This document shows positions 27,635-35,802 of a DNA stretch of 64,000 nt, piece after piece. The translations under genes were made by a program, and so were the position numbers. The stretch is taken from the NCBI GenBank assembly GCA_963774075.1, contig CAVZDP010000002.1, positions 186,001 through 250,000 on the forward strand. The letters run 5' to 3'. The stretch comes from JBBQNR01 sp963774075. Lineage in GTDB: Bacteria > Actinomycetota > Thermoleophilia > Solirubrobacterales > JBBDJG01. Every line of letters starts with the position of its first letter. The stretch's first letter is position 1. The notes beneath the pieces were generated by a model that had not been told where the DNA came from, made no database searches, and saw only the letters and a program-made list of their open reading frames with translations.

Positions 27635-29043
27635 CCTGCCTCCCGTGGAGCGGCGAGCCGAGCGTCCCCGTTCGTCTGCGCGAGCCGTATGGCGAAGGTG
27701 CGTTCGCGATAGGCGACGGCGCCGCCCGCGAGCGTGACCAGAACCCTCCCCGCGAGCTCGCGTCCCGCGAAGCACGAGTTCTCCGAGCGGCTCTCGTAGC
27801 TCGCCTCTCCGACCGTCCACTGGCCCTCGAGATCCACGAGGCAGAGGTTCGCCGGGGAGCCCTTGGCGAGGGACGGAGCAGGCAGCCCGTACATCCCGGC
27901 CCCGCCGCTCATCCGCTCCACGAGCAACGCCAGGTCGAGCACGCCCGGCTGCACGAGCTCCGTATAGAGAGCGGAGAACGCCGTCTCGAGGCCCGTCACC
28001 CCCATCGGGGCGCGCTCGAAGGGCTCCTCCTTCTCCTGACTGGCGTGCGGCGCGTGGTCGGTGGCCACGCAGTCGATGGCGCCGGAGCGGAGACCCGCCA
28101 GGAGCGCCTGGCGATCCCGCTCGGACCGAAGCGGCGGATTCATCTTGAAGAGGGGGTCCAGGGACCGCACGGCCTCGTCGGTCAGCAGCAGGTGGTGCGG
28201 CGTCACCTCCGCCGTCGCCGCGACGCCGGCGGCCTTCGCGCGCTCGACGGCCACGACGGACTCGGCGGCCGAGACGTGCAGAACGTGGCAGCGGCCGCCC
28301 TCGTAGCGCGCCACCGAGAGGTCGCGCTCGACCATCGTGCTCTCCGAGACCGACGGGATGCCCGTGATCCCAAGGAGCGCCGACATGGCACCTTCGTGCA
28401 TCATGCCCTCGCCCGACAGCACGGGGTCCTCCTCGTGCAGCGCGAGCACCCCGCCGCAGAGACGCTGGTACTGGAGCGCCTGGCGCAGCACCTGCGCGCT
28501 CACGATCGGCATGCCGTCGTCCGTGAAGCCCACGGCACCTTCCTCGCGGAGCTCCGCCATTTCGGTCAGGTCCCGACCGGCCTGGCCTCTGGTGGCGGCG
28601 GCGAGAAAGCCGACGGGCACCCGGGCGTCGACCTCGGCGCGCTGGTGGAGCGAGCGCAGCACCGGAGCGTTGTCGGTGATCGGGTCGGTGTTGGGCATCG
28701 CGAGGATGCAGCAGTAGCCGCCGGCCGCAGCCGCGCGAGTGCCCGACTCGATGTCCTCCTCGTCCTCCCGGCCCGGCGTTCGCAGGTGGACGTGCGGGTC
28801 GACGAAGGCCGGGAAGACGTGCAGGCCCTCCCCTTCCAGCGTCTCGGCACCGGGCTCGGGATCCACCGTTCCTGGCTCTGCCAGCTCGGCCACGACGCCC
28901 TGGCGCACGACCACGTCGCGGACCCCATCGATGCCGGCGCGCGGGTCGAGCACGTGGACCGAGCGCACGACCAGCTCGGCCGGCCGGGCCGGCGCCACGG
29001 TCAGCCGCGGGCGGTTGGGCGATGACTCCGCGGCCGTATTCAC
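27631..29043 (-). CDS. pyrC: Dihydroorotase
   Basis: This class I dihydroorotase (470 residues from GTG 29043) closes carbamoyl aspartate. The metal-binding DPHVHLRTPGRED (His at 84 and 86) and the C-terminal CVATDHAPH are present. The GTG overlaps the pyrB stop (GTGA). About 25 N-terminal residues precede the first typical strand, so a later start is possible. It sits between pyrB and the isochorismatase gene. Confidence 0.96.
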   Translation of the reverse strand: MNTAAESSPNRPRLTVAPARPAELVVRSVHVLDPRAGIDGVRDVVVRQGVVAELAEPGTVDPEPGAETLEGEGLHVFPAFVDPHVHLRTPGREDEEDIESGTRAAAAGGYCCILAMPNTDPITDNAPVLRSLHQRAEVDARVPVGFLAAATRGQAGRDLTEMAELREEGAVGFTDDGMPIVSAQVLRQALQYQRLCGGVLALHEEDPVLSGEGMMHEGAMSALLGITGIPSVSESTMVERDLSVARYEGGRCHVLHVSAAESVVAVERAKAAGVAATAEVTPHHLLLTDEAVRSLDPLFKMNPPLRSERDRQALLAGLRSGAIDCVATDHAPHASQEKEEPFERAPMGVTGLETAFSALYTELVQPGVLDLALLVERMSGGAGMYGLPAPSLAKGSPANLCLVDLEGQWTVGEASYESRSENSCFAGRELAGRVLVTLAGGAVAYRERTFAIRLAQTNGDARLAAPREAG

Positions 29044-29993
29044 GCCGGCTCTCCGACGGGCGTCAGATGCGGTCGGCTGTCCTCGCCTTCGCCCACGCCA
29101 CCGCCGGACAGGAGCTCGTAGAGAATGGCCATCCGCACCACGAGCCCTGCCGCGACCTGATCGACGATCAGCGCCTGCGGCGAGTCGATCACCTCGGAGG
29201 CGAGCTCCACGCCGCGGTTGACAGGGCCGGGATGCATCAGCAGCTGGCGTGGCTCCAGACGGCGGCCGTCGATCTGGTAGCGGGCCGCGTACTCGCGCAG
29301 CGACGGTACGAACGTCCCCGTCATGCGCTCGTTCTGCATCCGCAGCGCGTACACGACGTCGGCTTTCGCGAGCCGGTCGAGGTCGTAGGCGACCTCGCAG
29401 CCTAGAGCTTCCACATCGCGCGGGATCAGCGTCGGTGGCCCGCAGACAGTTACCCGGGCGCCCATCATGGTGAAGGCGAGAATGTTCGAGCGCGCCACGC
29501 GACTGTGCATGACGTCGCCGACGATCCAGATCTCGAGGCCCTCGAGCGAGCCCAGCCTGCGCTTCAGCGTGTACACGTCGAGCAGCGCCTGACTCGGATG
29601 CTCGTGCATCCCGTCGCCCGCGTTCACGACCGACGCCGAGGAATGGCGGGCCACGAGCGCCGCGGCGCCGGCCCACGGAGCGCGAATCACGATCGCCGCC
29701 GGGTCGTATGCCGTCAGCGTGGCGATGGTGTCCTTGAGCGACTCACCCTTGTCCACCGAGGATCCCTCGGCCTTGATGCTGACCACGTCCGCCGACAGGC
29801 GCTTGGCCGCCAACTCGAAGGACGCGCTCGTTCGCGTGCTCGATTCGTAGAACAGGTTCACGATCGTGCGCCCGCGGAGCGTCGGCACCTTCTTGATGTC
29901 GCGTTCCACGACCTCCCCGAAGCTCTCCGCCACCTCGAGTATCCGCTCCACCTCCGTGCGCGAGAGGTCCGCGATCGAAAGCAGATGTCTCAA
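29040..29993 (-). CDS. pyrB: Aspartate carbamoyltransferase, catalytic subunit
   Basis: PyrB (317 residues) joins carbamoyl phosphate and aspartate. The carbamoyl-phosphate loop FYESSTRTSASFELAAKRL and the HPSQALLD motif are clear, as is the mobile 240s-type loop. The start overlaps the pyrR stop by 4 bases. No pyrI regulatory gene is present, as usual when PyrR controls the operon. Confidence 0.97.
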   Translation of the reverse strand: MRHLLSIADLSRTEVERILEVAESFGEVVERDIKKVPTLRGRTIVNLFYESSTRTSASFELAAKRLSADVVSIKAEGSSVDKGESLKDTIATLTAYDPAAIVIRAPWAGAAALVARHSSASVVNAGDGMHEHPSQALLDVYTLKRRLGSLEGLEIWIVGDVMHSRVARSNILAFTMMGARVTVCGPPTLIPRDVEALGCEVAYDLDRLAKADVVYALRMQNERMTGTFVPSLREYAARYQIDGRRLEPRQLLMHPGPVNRGVELASEVIDSPQALIVDQVAAGLVVRMAILYELLSGGGVGEGEDSRPHLTPVGEPA

Positions 29994-30538
29994 GCCCTCA
30001 CCTCCTCCGCCACTGCGATTTCGACCTCGTCCACCCCGTCCTGCTCTTCCAGGCGCACGTTCACCCGCTCGAGCGGAGAGGTGGGGAGGTTCTTGCCAAC
30101 GTAATCCGGGCGGATCGGCAGCTCGCGATGGCCGCGGTCGATCAGCACGGCGAGCTGGACGCGCGCCGGGCGCCCATAGTCGAACAGGGCCTCGATCGCC
30201 GCTCGCGCGGTGCGGCCCGTGTAGAGGACATCGTCCACGAGGACGACCGTGCGGTCCTCCAATGGAAAGTCGATCCGGGACGAGTGGACCACCGGCTGGT
30301 CGCTCGGAGCTCGCGCGCCCACGTCGTCGCGGTAGAAGCTGATGTCGATCTCCCCGAGCGGCAGCGCCTCGGCGGTCAGGTCCTCGAGCAGAGACTGGAG
30401 ACGCCTGGCCAGGAATGCGCCTCGCGAGTGGATGCCGACGATCGCCACCCCTGTGGCGCCGACGTTCTTCTCGACGATCTCGTGTGCGATCCGGACGAGT
30501 GTGCGCCGGACGTCGTCACGATCGAGGATCTGCCGCAA
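29990..30538 (-). CDS. pyrR: PyrR bifunctional regulator / uracil phosphoribosyltransferase
   Basis: PyrR (182 residues) binds a specific mRNA loop in the presence of UMP and represses the pyr operon. The PRPP loop VVLVDDVLYTGRTARAA is clear. Starting codon is TTG 30538; no ATG or GTG is available upstream in frame. AGGAAGGGG lies about 11 bases before it, and a PyrR-binding loop directly precedes this Shine-Dalgarno. It is first in the pyr operon. Confidence 0.96.
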   Translation of the reverse strand: MRQILDRDDVRRTLVRIAHEIVEKNVGATGVAIVGIHSRGAFLARRLQSLLEDLTAEALPLGEIDISFYRDDVGARAPSDQPVVHSSRIDFPLEDRTVVLVDDVLYTGRTARAAIEALFDYGRPARVQLAVLIDRGHRELPIRPDYVGKNLPTSPLERVNVRLEEQDGVDEVEIAVAEEVRA

Positions 30539-30558
30539 CTGGCTACGCGCCCCTTCCT

Positions 30559-30572
30559 GGCCTCTCCGGACC
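30559..30572 (-). promoter_or_regulatory. PyrR-binding loop overlapping the pyrR ribosome-binding site
   Basis: The minus strand reads GGTCCGGAGAGGCC. It matches the known PyrR loop consensus ARUCCNGNGAGGYU at 12 of 14 positions. The two deviations at the ends are a matched A-U to G-C change, so pairing is kept. AGGAAGG follows immediately. No T-tract terminator was seen before pyrR, so translational repression, as described for mycobacteria, is favoured over attenuation (inference). Confidence 0.75.
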
Positions 30573-30667
30573 GGGTTAAAGGAACCGACGGGGCGAGTGT
30601 ACCAGCGGCCGGGGCCGGATCAGCGTCGCCTGGCCACCGGTCGTACGCGCCGCCTGCGCGCTAGCTC

Positions 30668-31663
30668 TCAAGCCGGCTCCGCCCCGGCGGTGGCTGCCGT
30701 GCGCTCTGCCTCGAGCCGCGCGCGGGCCTCCTTCCATCTCACGAGATGGGGCTCTCCCCTCTCCTGATAGGGGATCTCGATCAGATCGAAGTCGCGTGGC
30801 ACGACGGTGCGGTCGAACACGGATCTCGCCTCCTTCTCGATCGTCGACCCGAAGTAACGCGAGGAGAGATGCGTCAGCGCCAGCAGGGACACGCCCGCGT
30901 CGCGCGCCAGCGTGGCGGCGTCCGTGGCGGTCGAGTGCCCGGTCTGGCGGGCTCGCTCGGCCTCCGGGGCCGCGAAAGTGCCGTCGTGAACCAGCAGCTC
31001 CGCGCCCTCGGCGACCGCGGCGGTCGTGTCGCACGGGCGGGTGTCGCCGCTGAAGGCGAGCTTCCGCCCCGGCCGCGCCGCGCCCATCACATCCTCCGGC
31101 CGGACGACCCTGCCGTTTACCTCCACCGCCGCGCCGCGCTGGAGCTGACCGAAGAGCGGGCCCTCGGCGATGCCGAGGTCCCTGGCGCGCGCGGGGTCGA
31201 AGCGCCCTGGGCGGTCCTCCTCGACGAGCGCATAGCCGACCGCCTCGACGCGATGCGAGACCGCGAACGCCCCGACGCGGTAGCCGCGGAACTCGACCGA
31301 CTGGGTGGGCCCCAGCTCGTGCAGCTCGAGGTCGTAGCTGAGCTTGCCGTAGATCCGGCGCAGGTCTGACATCAGTCCCTTGAGGCCGCGTGGTCCGTAG
31401 ACGTTGATGGGCACTGTCCGCCCCCGCAGGGCGAACGTCTTGAGCATGCCCGGAAGGCCGAGGAAGTGATCGGCATGGAAGTGGGTGAGGAAGACGTGCT
31501 CTATGTCCGGCAGGCCCACGGAGCGAAGGAGCTGGCGCTGGCTTCCCTCGCCGCAGTCGATCAGCAGCCGGTCGCCCCCGCGGCGAACGAGCAGGCCCGC
31601 GGGCGCGCGCTGCACGGTTGGCATCGAGCCGGCCGTTCCAAGGAAGAGGGCAGAGAGGTCCAC
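30668..31663 (-). CDS. rnz: Ribonuclease Z
   Basis: RNase Z (331 residues, GTG start) trims tRNA 3' ends. The N-terminal FLGTAGSMPTVQRAPAGLLV, the zinc motif HFHADH (61-66) and the later FSGDTRPCDT and HLSSRYF segments are all present. The long exosite arm is not evident beyond the usual insertion. It lies 130 bases upstream of pyrR on the same strand. Confidence 0.95.
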   Translation of the reverse strand: MDLSALFLGTAGSMPTVQRAPAGLLVRRGGDRLLIDCGEGSQRQLLRSVGLPDIEHVFLTHFHADHFLGLPGMLKTFALRGRTVPINVYGPRGLKGLMSDLRRIYGKLSYDLELHELGPTQSVEFRGYRVGAFAVSHRVEAVGYALVEEDRPGRFDPARARDLGIAEGPLFGQLQRGAAVEVNGRVVRPEDVMGAARPGRKLAFSGDTRPCDTTAAVAEGAELLVHDGTFAAPEAERARQTGHSTATDAATLARDAGVSLLALTHLSSRYFGSTIEKEARSVFDRTVVPRDFDLIEIPYQERGEPHLVRWKEARARLEAERTAATAGAEPA

Positions 31664-31723
31664 ACCTCAGACGTTATCTGCGCGGCTGGCCGCGTAGGCG
31701 AGCCCTGTTCGGCGTGGCGGGGG

Positions 31724-32563
31724 CTAGGGAGAGAAGAAGCCCTGGGTGAGAACCGCGTTCTCGTCCCCGGTGAGGCACTTCCACGGGCAGGGATTCGAAC
31801 CGCCGCTCGTGATCATGTCGTCGAACCCGAGGTCGAGCACGCTCACCGCGCCGAGCTGGTAGCTCATCCGCTGAAGCTCCTTCACGGCGCCGGGCACGGC
31901 CGAGTCGAGGCTCGTGGCGACGGAGCAGGCGGACCCGTTGGCGCTCGCCGGCGTGGTGGCGCAGTCACCCGATGGGATCACGAAGTTGAAGTCCTGCACG
32001 GTCGCGGTGACGCACGGCGCGTTGCCGCTTCCGGTGGCGCATGCCGCCGCCGGGCTGCCGTTGGCGTGGTCCGTGAGGCGGATCGGTAGCTGCACGAGCA
32101 CCTTGCCCGAATAGTCGTCCCCGGCGGCCGGACAGGTCGGGATCGTTCCGCCGATCTTGCAGCGGATGTCGGTGACCGTCATGTGGACCCTCACGTCGAG
32201 CTGGTCGCCGGCCTGAGCCAGACAGGGGGGCGTCGCCCCATCGCTACACCCGACGTCGAGACGCACCGACCCGTTGGACGCTCCGGTGGTCCCGATGGTC
32301 AGGACGGGCGAGACGGTCGCTGGCGGCGAGCACGAGGAGTAGGGCGCGAGCGGCGCCGCGTGAGCGGAGTTCGCCGAGATGCACTGATGGAAGACGGGCA
32401 CGAGGGCAAGCCTGTCCGGCGATGCGCCGCCGGGCCGGGGATGCGTTGCCTGCGCGCTCCCCTGAAAGGCGAGAAGCAGCACGACGGCAAGCGCGGCAAG
32501 CGCGCCCGCCCTGGTCGCCATCCGTGGCACCCTAGGTCCGGCCATCCAGGTCAGGTTAATCAT
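31724..32563 (-). CDS. Secreted protein of an unnamed family (paralogue of the gene at 42.7-44.6 kb)
   Basis: The protein has 279 residues, with a signal peptide (ATRAGALAALAVVLLLAFQG, cleavage near AQA). ATG at 32521 is an alternative start nearer this signal. Several Cys residues follow. Three blocks are shared with the frameshifted protein at 42.7-44.6 kb: LVP...C.S.NS.H..PL...SCSPP...S.VLT; D..CK......CP...DY.G.V...; and the exact C-terminal pattern GDE.AV..QG.F.P. No known domain is recognised. An extracellular location is likely. Confidence 0.75.
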   Translation of the reverse strand: MINLTWMAGPRVPRMATRAGALAALAVVLLLAFQGSAQATHPRPGGASPDRLALVPVFHQCISANSAHAAPLAPYSSCSPPATVSPVLTIGTTGASNGSVRLDVGCSDGATPPCLAQAGDQLDVRVHMTVTDIRCKIGGTIPTCPAAGDDYSGKVLVQLPIRLTDHANGSPAAACATGSGNAPCVTATVQDFNFVIPSGDCATTPASANGSACSVATSLDSAVPGAVKELQRMSYQLGAVSVLDLGFDDMITSGGSNPCPWKCLTGDENAVLTQGFFSP

Positions 32564-32684
32564 GATCTGGTGCCCCCGCTCGCGTTTCTTTGGAAGGCGC
32601 AGAGACCTGGACGCGAGTGATCCTGCGCGCGCGGCGTCCAGATCCCCAAACTAGAATCACCTCGCCCACGCGGCCGCCTCGACC

Positions 32685-33467
32685 ATGCAAGAGCAGACCA
32701 GATCCAGGCCGGAGATTCCCGACCCACCCCAGGAGCTCGTCTCCGTCGTTGGAGGTGGCCTAGAGATCGGCCATGGCCACGTCGCGCAGCTTCGCGAGCT
32801 TGCCGGGCTGCGCCCGGAGGATCACGTGCTCGACGTCGGCTGCGGGATCGGTCGGACCGCAATCCCCCTTACCGCCGTGCTCTCCGAAGAGGGCGCGTAC
32901 GAAGGCTTCGACATCACGACGGCGGCGATCGAGTGGTGCAGCGCAGAGATCAGCTCTCGCTATTCGAACTTTCGCTTCCGGCACATCGATCTCTTCAACG
33001 AGGCCTACAACCCCTCCGGCACCATCAAGGGATCCGAGCTCACGTTCCCGTACGAGGACGAGCGGTTCGACCTCGTATTTCTGTACTCGGTCTTCACTCA
33101 TCTGCTGCCCGAGGACCTGGAGCACTACCTCGCCGAGGTGAGTCGGGTGCTCAAGACGGGCGGCAGGATGCTGGCGACCTTCTTCTTCCTGAACGAGGCG
33201 ACCCTGCAAGAGCTCTCTTCGGGGGTCGACGCCGACCCGGAGGCAGCGCACATAGCGAGGTCGCTCCTCGAGCACGATCACGGCGAGTGGGCCGCGGGCT
33301 CCGACCTGGCGCCTGAATGGATGGTCGCCTACAGAGAGCCCTACGTGCGCGGGCTCTACCGAAGGAATGGCCTCGAGATCGACGAGTGGGCCCATGGGGG
33401 CTGGCTCGACTGGGCGACCGGCCGCGGCCCGTTGGAAGTCCAGGACACTGTCGTCGCGCATCGCTGA
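32685..33467 (+). CDS. SAM-dependent class I methyltransferase
   Basis: This 260-residue soluble protein has the SAM motif LDVGCGIGRTAIPL (about 48-61), an acidic GFD at the end of strand 2, and FDLVFLYSVFTHLLPED, typical of Methyltransf_11/25-type enzymes. A TAGAAT box lies about 30 bases before the ATG. Its substrate is unknown. The 3' 317 bases overlap the antisense end of the ycnI-like reading frame. Confidence 0.85.
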   Translation: MQEQTRSRPEIPDPPQELVSVVGGGLEIGHGHVAQLRELAGLRPEDHVLDVGCGIGRTAIPLTAVLSEEGAYEGFDITTAAIEWCSAEISSRYSNFRFRHIDLFNEAYNPSGTIKGSELTFPYEDERFDLVFLYSVFTHLLPEDLEHYLAEVSRVLKTGGRMLATFFFLNEATLQELSSGVDADPEAAHIARSLLEHDHGEWAAGSDLAPEWMVAYREPYVRGLYRRNGLEIDEWAHGGWLDWATGRGPLEVQDTVVAHR

Positions 33468-34218
33468 ACGCCGAGCCGGTCAGCGGGCCGACGACGACGC
33501 GCCGGGCTCTCGGCCGTTGGTCCGCGCTACGCTCGCGGGAGGGGGCTCGCCTGCGGCGCAAGATCGAGAGCGTGAGGCTTGCAAGCGCTGCGACGAGCGC
33601 GGCGGCCGCCAACCAGCGCGCCGTCCCGTCGGAGCCGTCCTCTGTCGCTGCGCCGTTGGACTCGTCGGCGGGCGGTGCGGATGGCACGCCGTCAGATCCC
33701 TCGCCGCCCGCGTTCTGCGGGGGGAAGCGCTTGTCCACCGTGGTCACGGCAGCCGGCTCTTCGGCATCGGGCGCGCCGATCCAGCGCACCTTCCGGCCGT
33801 CGTCGTAGGTCTGGATCGCCTTCCACGCGATCGTCCCCTCGCGCGGCGGGGTCGAGGCCAGGAAAGACAGGCGCGCGAAGCCGTCGGGGCGCAGGCGTCC
33901 CCGCCAGACGATCGAGCGGACCGACTCGTCGGGCTCGAGGGTCACCGAGCGACGCCAGCTCGGGGTGTCCTGATAGGAGAAGGGAATCACGCCTGCGGGC
34001 ACCGCGAGCTCGACCGCGGTCGTGCTGCGCTCGCGCTCGTTCGGCACCAGGACCTCCCACAGCACGGCATCATCGGGTGCGGCCGTGCTCGGCCGCACCT
34101 GGATGTGGGCCGCGGCCGGGGGCGCTCCGGCCACGAGGAGAAGTCCCGAGATCCATGCGCAGATCAGCAGCGCTGGAGCTCTGATGTCCCGAGTGGATCT
34201 ATCCACTGTTCGCGTCAC
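33151..34218 (-). CDS. YcnI/DUF1775-family copper-associated membrane protein
   Basis: A signal peptide (LLICAWISGLLLVAGAPPAAA) is followed by HIQVRPSTAAPDDAVLWEVLVPNE, typical of YcnI; the mature N-terminal His and the VPNE Glu are the known copper ligands of the family. A membrane helix (WLAAAALVAALASLTLSIL, about 200-220) and RRRR follow. The frame then runs on for about 130 Arg/Pro/Ser-rich residues, 105 of them antisense to the methyltransferase. That end is probably not conserved. The GTG overlaps the copC-like stop (GTGA). Confidence 0.82.
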   Translation of the reverse strand: MTRTVDRSTRDIRAPALLICAWISGLLLVAGAPPAAAHIQVRPSTAAPDDAVLWEVLVPNERERSTTAVELAVPAGVIPFSYQDTPSWRRSVTLEPDESVRSIVWRGRLRPDGFARLSFLASTPPREGTIAWKAIQTYDDGRKVRWIGAPDAEEPAAVTTVDKRFPPQNAGGEGSDGVPSAPPADESNGAATEDGSDGTARWLAAAALVAALASLTLSILRRRRAPSRERSADQRPRARRVVVGPLTGSAFSDARRQCPGLPTGRGRSPSRASPHGPTRRSRGHSFGRARARRALCRRPSIQAPGRSPRPTRRDRARGATSLCALPPGRRRPPKRALAGSPRSGRRRSPASCRPS

Positions 34219-34586
34219 CGTCGTAGCCTGAAGCGGAACGACCCTCGTTGCTTGTGGCCGTCCGCGGCCACCAGGGTCCAGCTGGCCTTGTAGCGACCGG
34301 GTGCTTTCGAGCCTTTGAGCTCGCCGATCAGGCGGGTGACCTTGCGTGGATCGCGGCCGCCCTTACCGAGCGAGACCTTTCCATCAGGCCCCGTAACACG
34401 CACCGTTCCGCGCCGGATCGGGGCGCTGAACGTGATGGTCACCGCCCGGAGGGATGCCTTCGCCGACCCGCCCCGCTTGGGACTGGTCTTCTCGACGTCC
34501 ACGTGCGCGAGGGCGACTGCGGTCATGACGGCTGCGGCTGCCAAAAGCGCCGCGATGGTGGCAATGGAGAAGCGATGAAGGCTCAT
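34215..34586 (-). CDS. CopC-domain copper-binding protein
   Basis: This 123-residue exported protein carries a signal peptide (AALLAAAAVMTAVALA) and a CopC fold: mature start HVDVEKTSPKRGG, VTITFSAPI, and W..VAADGHKQRGSFRFRL with the second His. The N-terminal His of the mature form is the copper ligand in CopC. It is translationally coupled to the YcnI-type gene, a frequent copper-handling pair. AGGAA lies upstream of the ATG. Confidence 0.9.
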   Translation of the reverse strand: MSLHRFSIATIAALLAAAAVMTAVALAHVDVEKTSPKRGGSAKASLRAVTITFSAPIRRGTVRVTGPDGKVSLGKGGRDPRKVTRLIGELKGSKAPGRYKASWTLVAADGHKQRGSFRFRLRR

Positions 34587-34612
34587 TGATTCCTGTTCCT
34601 CGTTCGACCAAA

Positions 34613-34641
34613 GGGGCGCCGGTCACGTGGGCCGGCGCCCC
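34613..34641 (-). terminator. Strong hairpin between the 34.7-35.8 kb gene and the copC-like gene
   Basis: A perfect 10-bp GC-rich stem (GGGGCGCCGG/CCGGCGCCCC) with a 9-base loop is followed by only three T on the minus strand. It could end the upstream transcript or protect an mRNA 3' end. Confidence 0.55.
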
Positions 34642-34668
34642 CTTTCAGCTGGCGCGTGAGCGTACCGG

Positions 34669-35802
34669 CTAGCCCTTCAGTGTGGTCCCGGTCGATGCCA
34701 CGCGGTCCTCGCACGTGGCCGTGACGGTCACCTTCGCCCCACCCTTCTTGCTGAGGGCTGCGGCCGCCTTGCCGCTCGGCTTGATCGTGAGGGCAGCGGC
34801 TGCGTCGACCCCGATCTTGCCGGTTGCCGTGGCAAGCGTGCGGGACTTCAGCTTGAGGGCCTTCGCGACCGTCTTGCTGATCGTCATCTTGATCGTGACC
34901 GCCTTGCCCGCGGGTCCGGCCAGCTTGACCGACCCACCCGAGACCGAGTTGATCTTCAGCCGCGTGGCCTCGAGCTTCAGCTGCGCCACCTGCGCGGTCA
35001 GAGCAGTGTTCTGCGCCTCGAGCGAGCTCTTGGCCGAGGTCTGTGCCGCGAGCGAGCTCTGTGCCGAGGTCTGTGCCGCATTGGCACCCGTCAGGTCGGC
35101 CTGCAGCTGGGCGATCTGCGCGGTCAGCGGCGTGGTCAGGTCGTGCGCGAAGCCGCTGTTCAGCGACGCGGTGCTCGTCTGGGTCTGGTCCGCTGGATAG
35201 AACGTCCCGCCAACCGCGGGTGCCTCGCACAGAGCCTCCAGCTCAGTGGCCGCCTGTGCAGCAACGTCGCTCACCTGCCCGAGGTTGACCCCGGTCAGCG
35301 CCAGGACGTCCTCGATCCAAAGGGCGGGGTCATCCTCGAGGCCGGCCGCGGCCTTCTGGAAGGGCACGTAGTTGTAGAACGGGTCGGCGTCCTGCCAACC
35401 CAGAACCGCCGACTCTGCATCGAGCGCCGAGACGCCGCGGCAGGTCGCATGGGGCTGCGCGCCAGTGTCGCCTTCTGAGAGCAGGCGTGTCCTCGTTCCG
35501 GACGCTCCGGGCTCGAAGCCGGGTTGGTTCCGGTACGTGCCGGGCATCCTCGAGAAGTCCACCATGCCCTTGTCAGTCGCGCCGTTGGTCTCGCGCAGGA
35601 CCATGGTGTACCCGTGGTTAGTGACTACGTGGCGGGTCTGGGCCTCGAGCTCGCCGGCTTCCAGTGGCGGCCCGTTCGGGTCCGTTGCCGGGGCGAGCCT
35701 GGCAACATCCGTGTAGACCGAGCCGTGCGCAAACACGGTCGCCGGAACGACCAGGGCCGCCACCGCCACGGACAGGACTGCGAGATTGCGAATGAGCTTC
35801 AT
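34669..35802 (-). CDS. Secreted protein with coiled-coil, function unknown
   Basis: From ATG 35802 (AAAGGAG 8 bases upstream) this is a 377-residue protein. A signal peptide (NLAVLSVAVAALVVPATVFA) would leave a mature N-terminus HGSVYTDVARLAP. A central region of about 200 residues is unrecognised. Then come repeats of the type (S)AAQTSA/QSSLAAQ/KSSLEAQ..LTAQVAQL that predict a coiled coil, and a Lys/Thr/Ala-rich beta-type C-terminal domain. The ATG overlaps the end of the frameshifted gene upstream (ATGA). Confidence 0.75.
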   Translation of the reverse strand: MKLIRNLAVLSVAVAALVVPATVFAHGSVYTDVARLAPATDPNGPPLEAGELEAQTRHVVTNHGYTMVLRETNGATDKGMVDFSRMPGTYRNQPGFEPGASGTRTRLLSEGDTGAQPHATCRGVSALDAESAVLGWQDADPFYNYVPFQKAAAGLEDDPALWIEDVLALTGVNLGQVSDVAAQAATELEALCEAPAVGGTFYPADQTQTSTASLNSGFAHDLTTPLTAQIAQLQADLTGANAAQTSAQSSLAAQTSAKSSLEAQNTALTAQVAQLKLEATRLKINSVSGGSVKLAGPAGKAVTIKMTISKTVAKALKLKSRTLATATGKIGVDAAAALTIKPSGKAAAALSKKGGAKVTVTATCEDRVASTGTTLKG

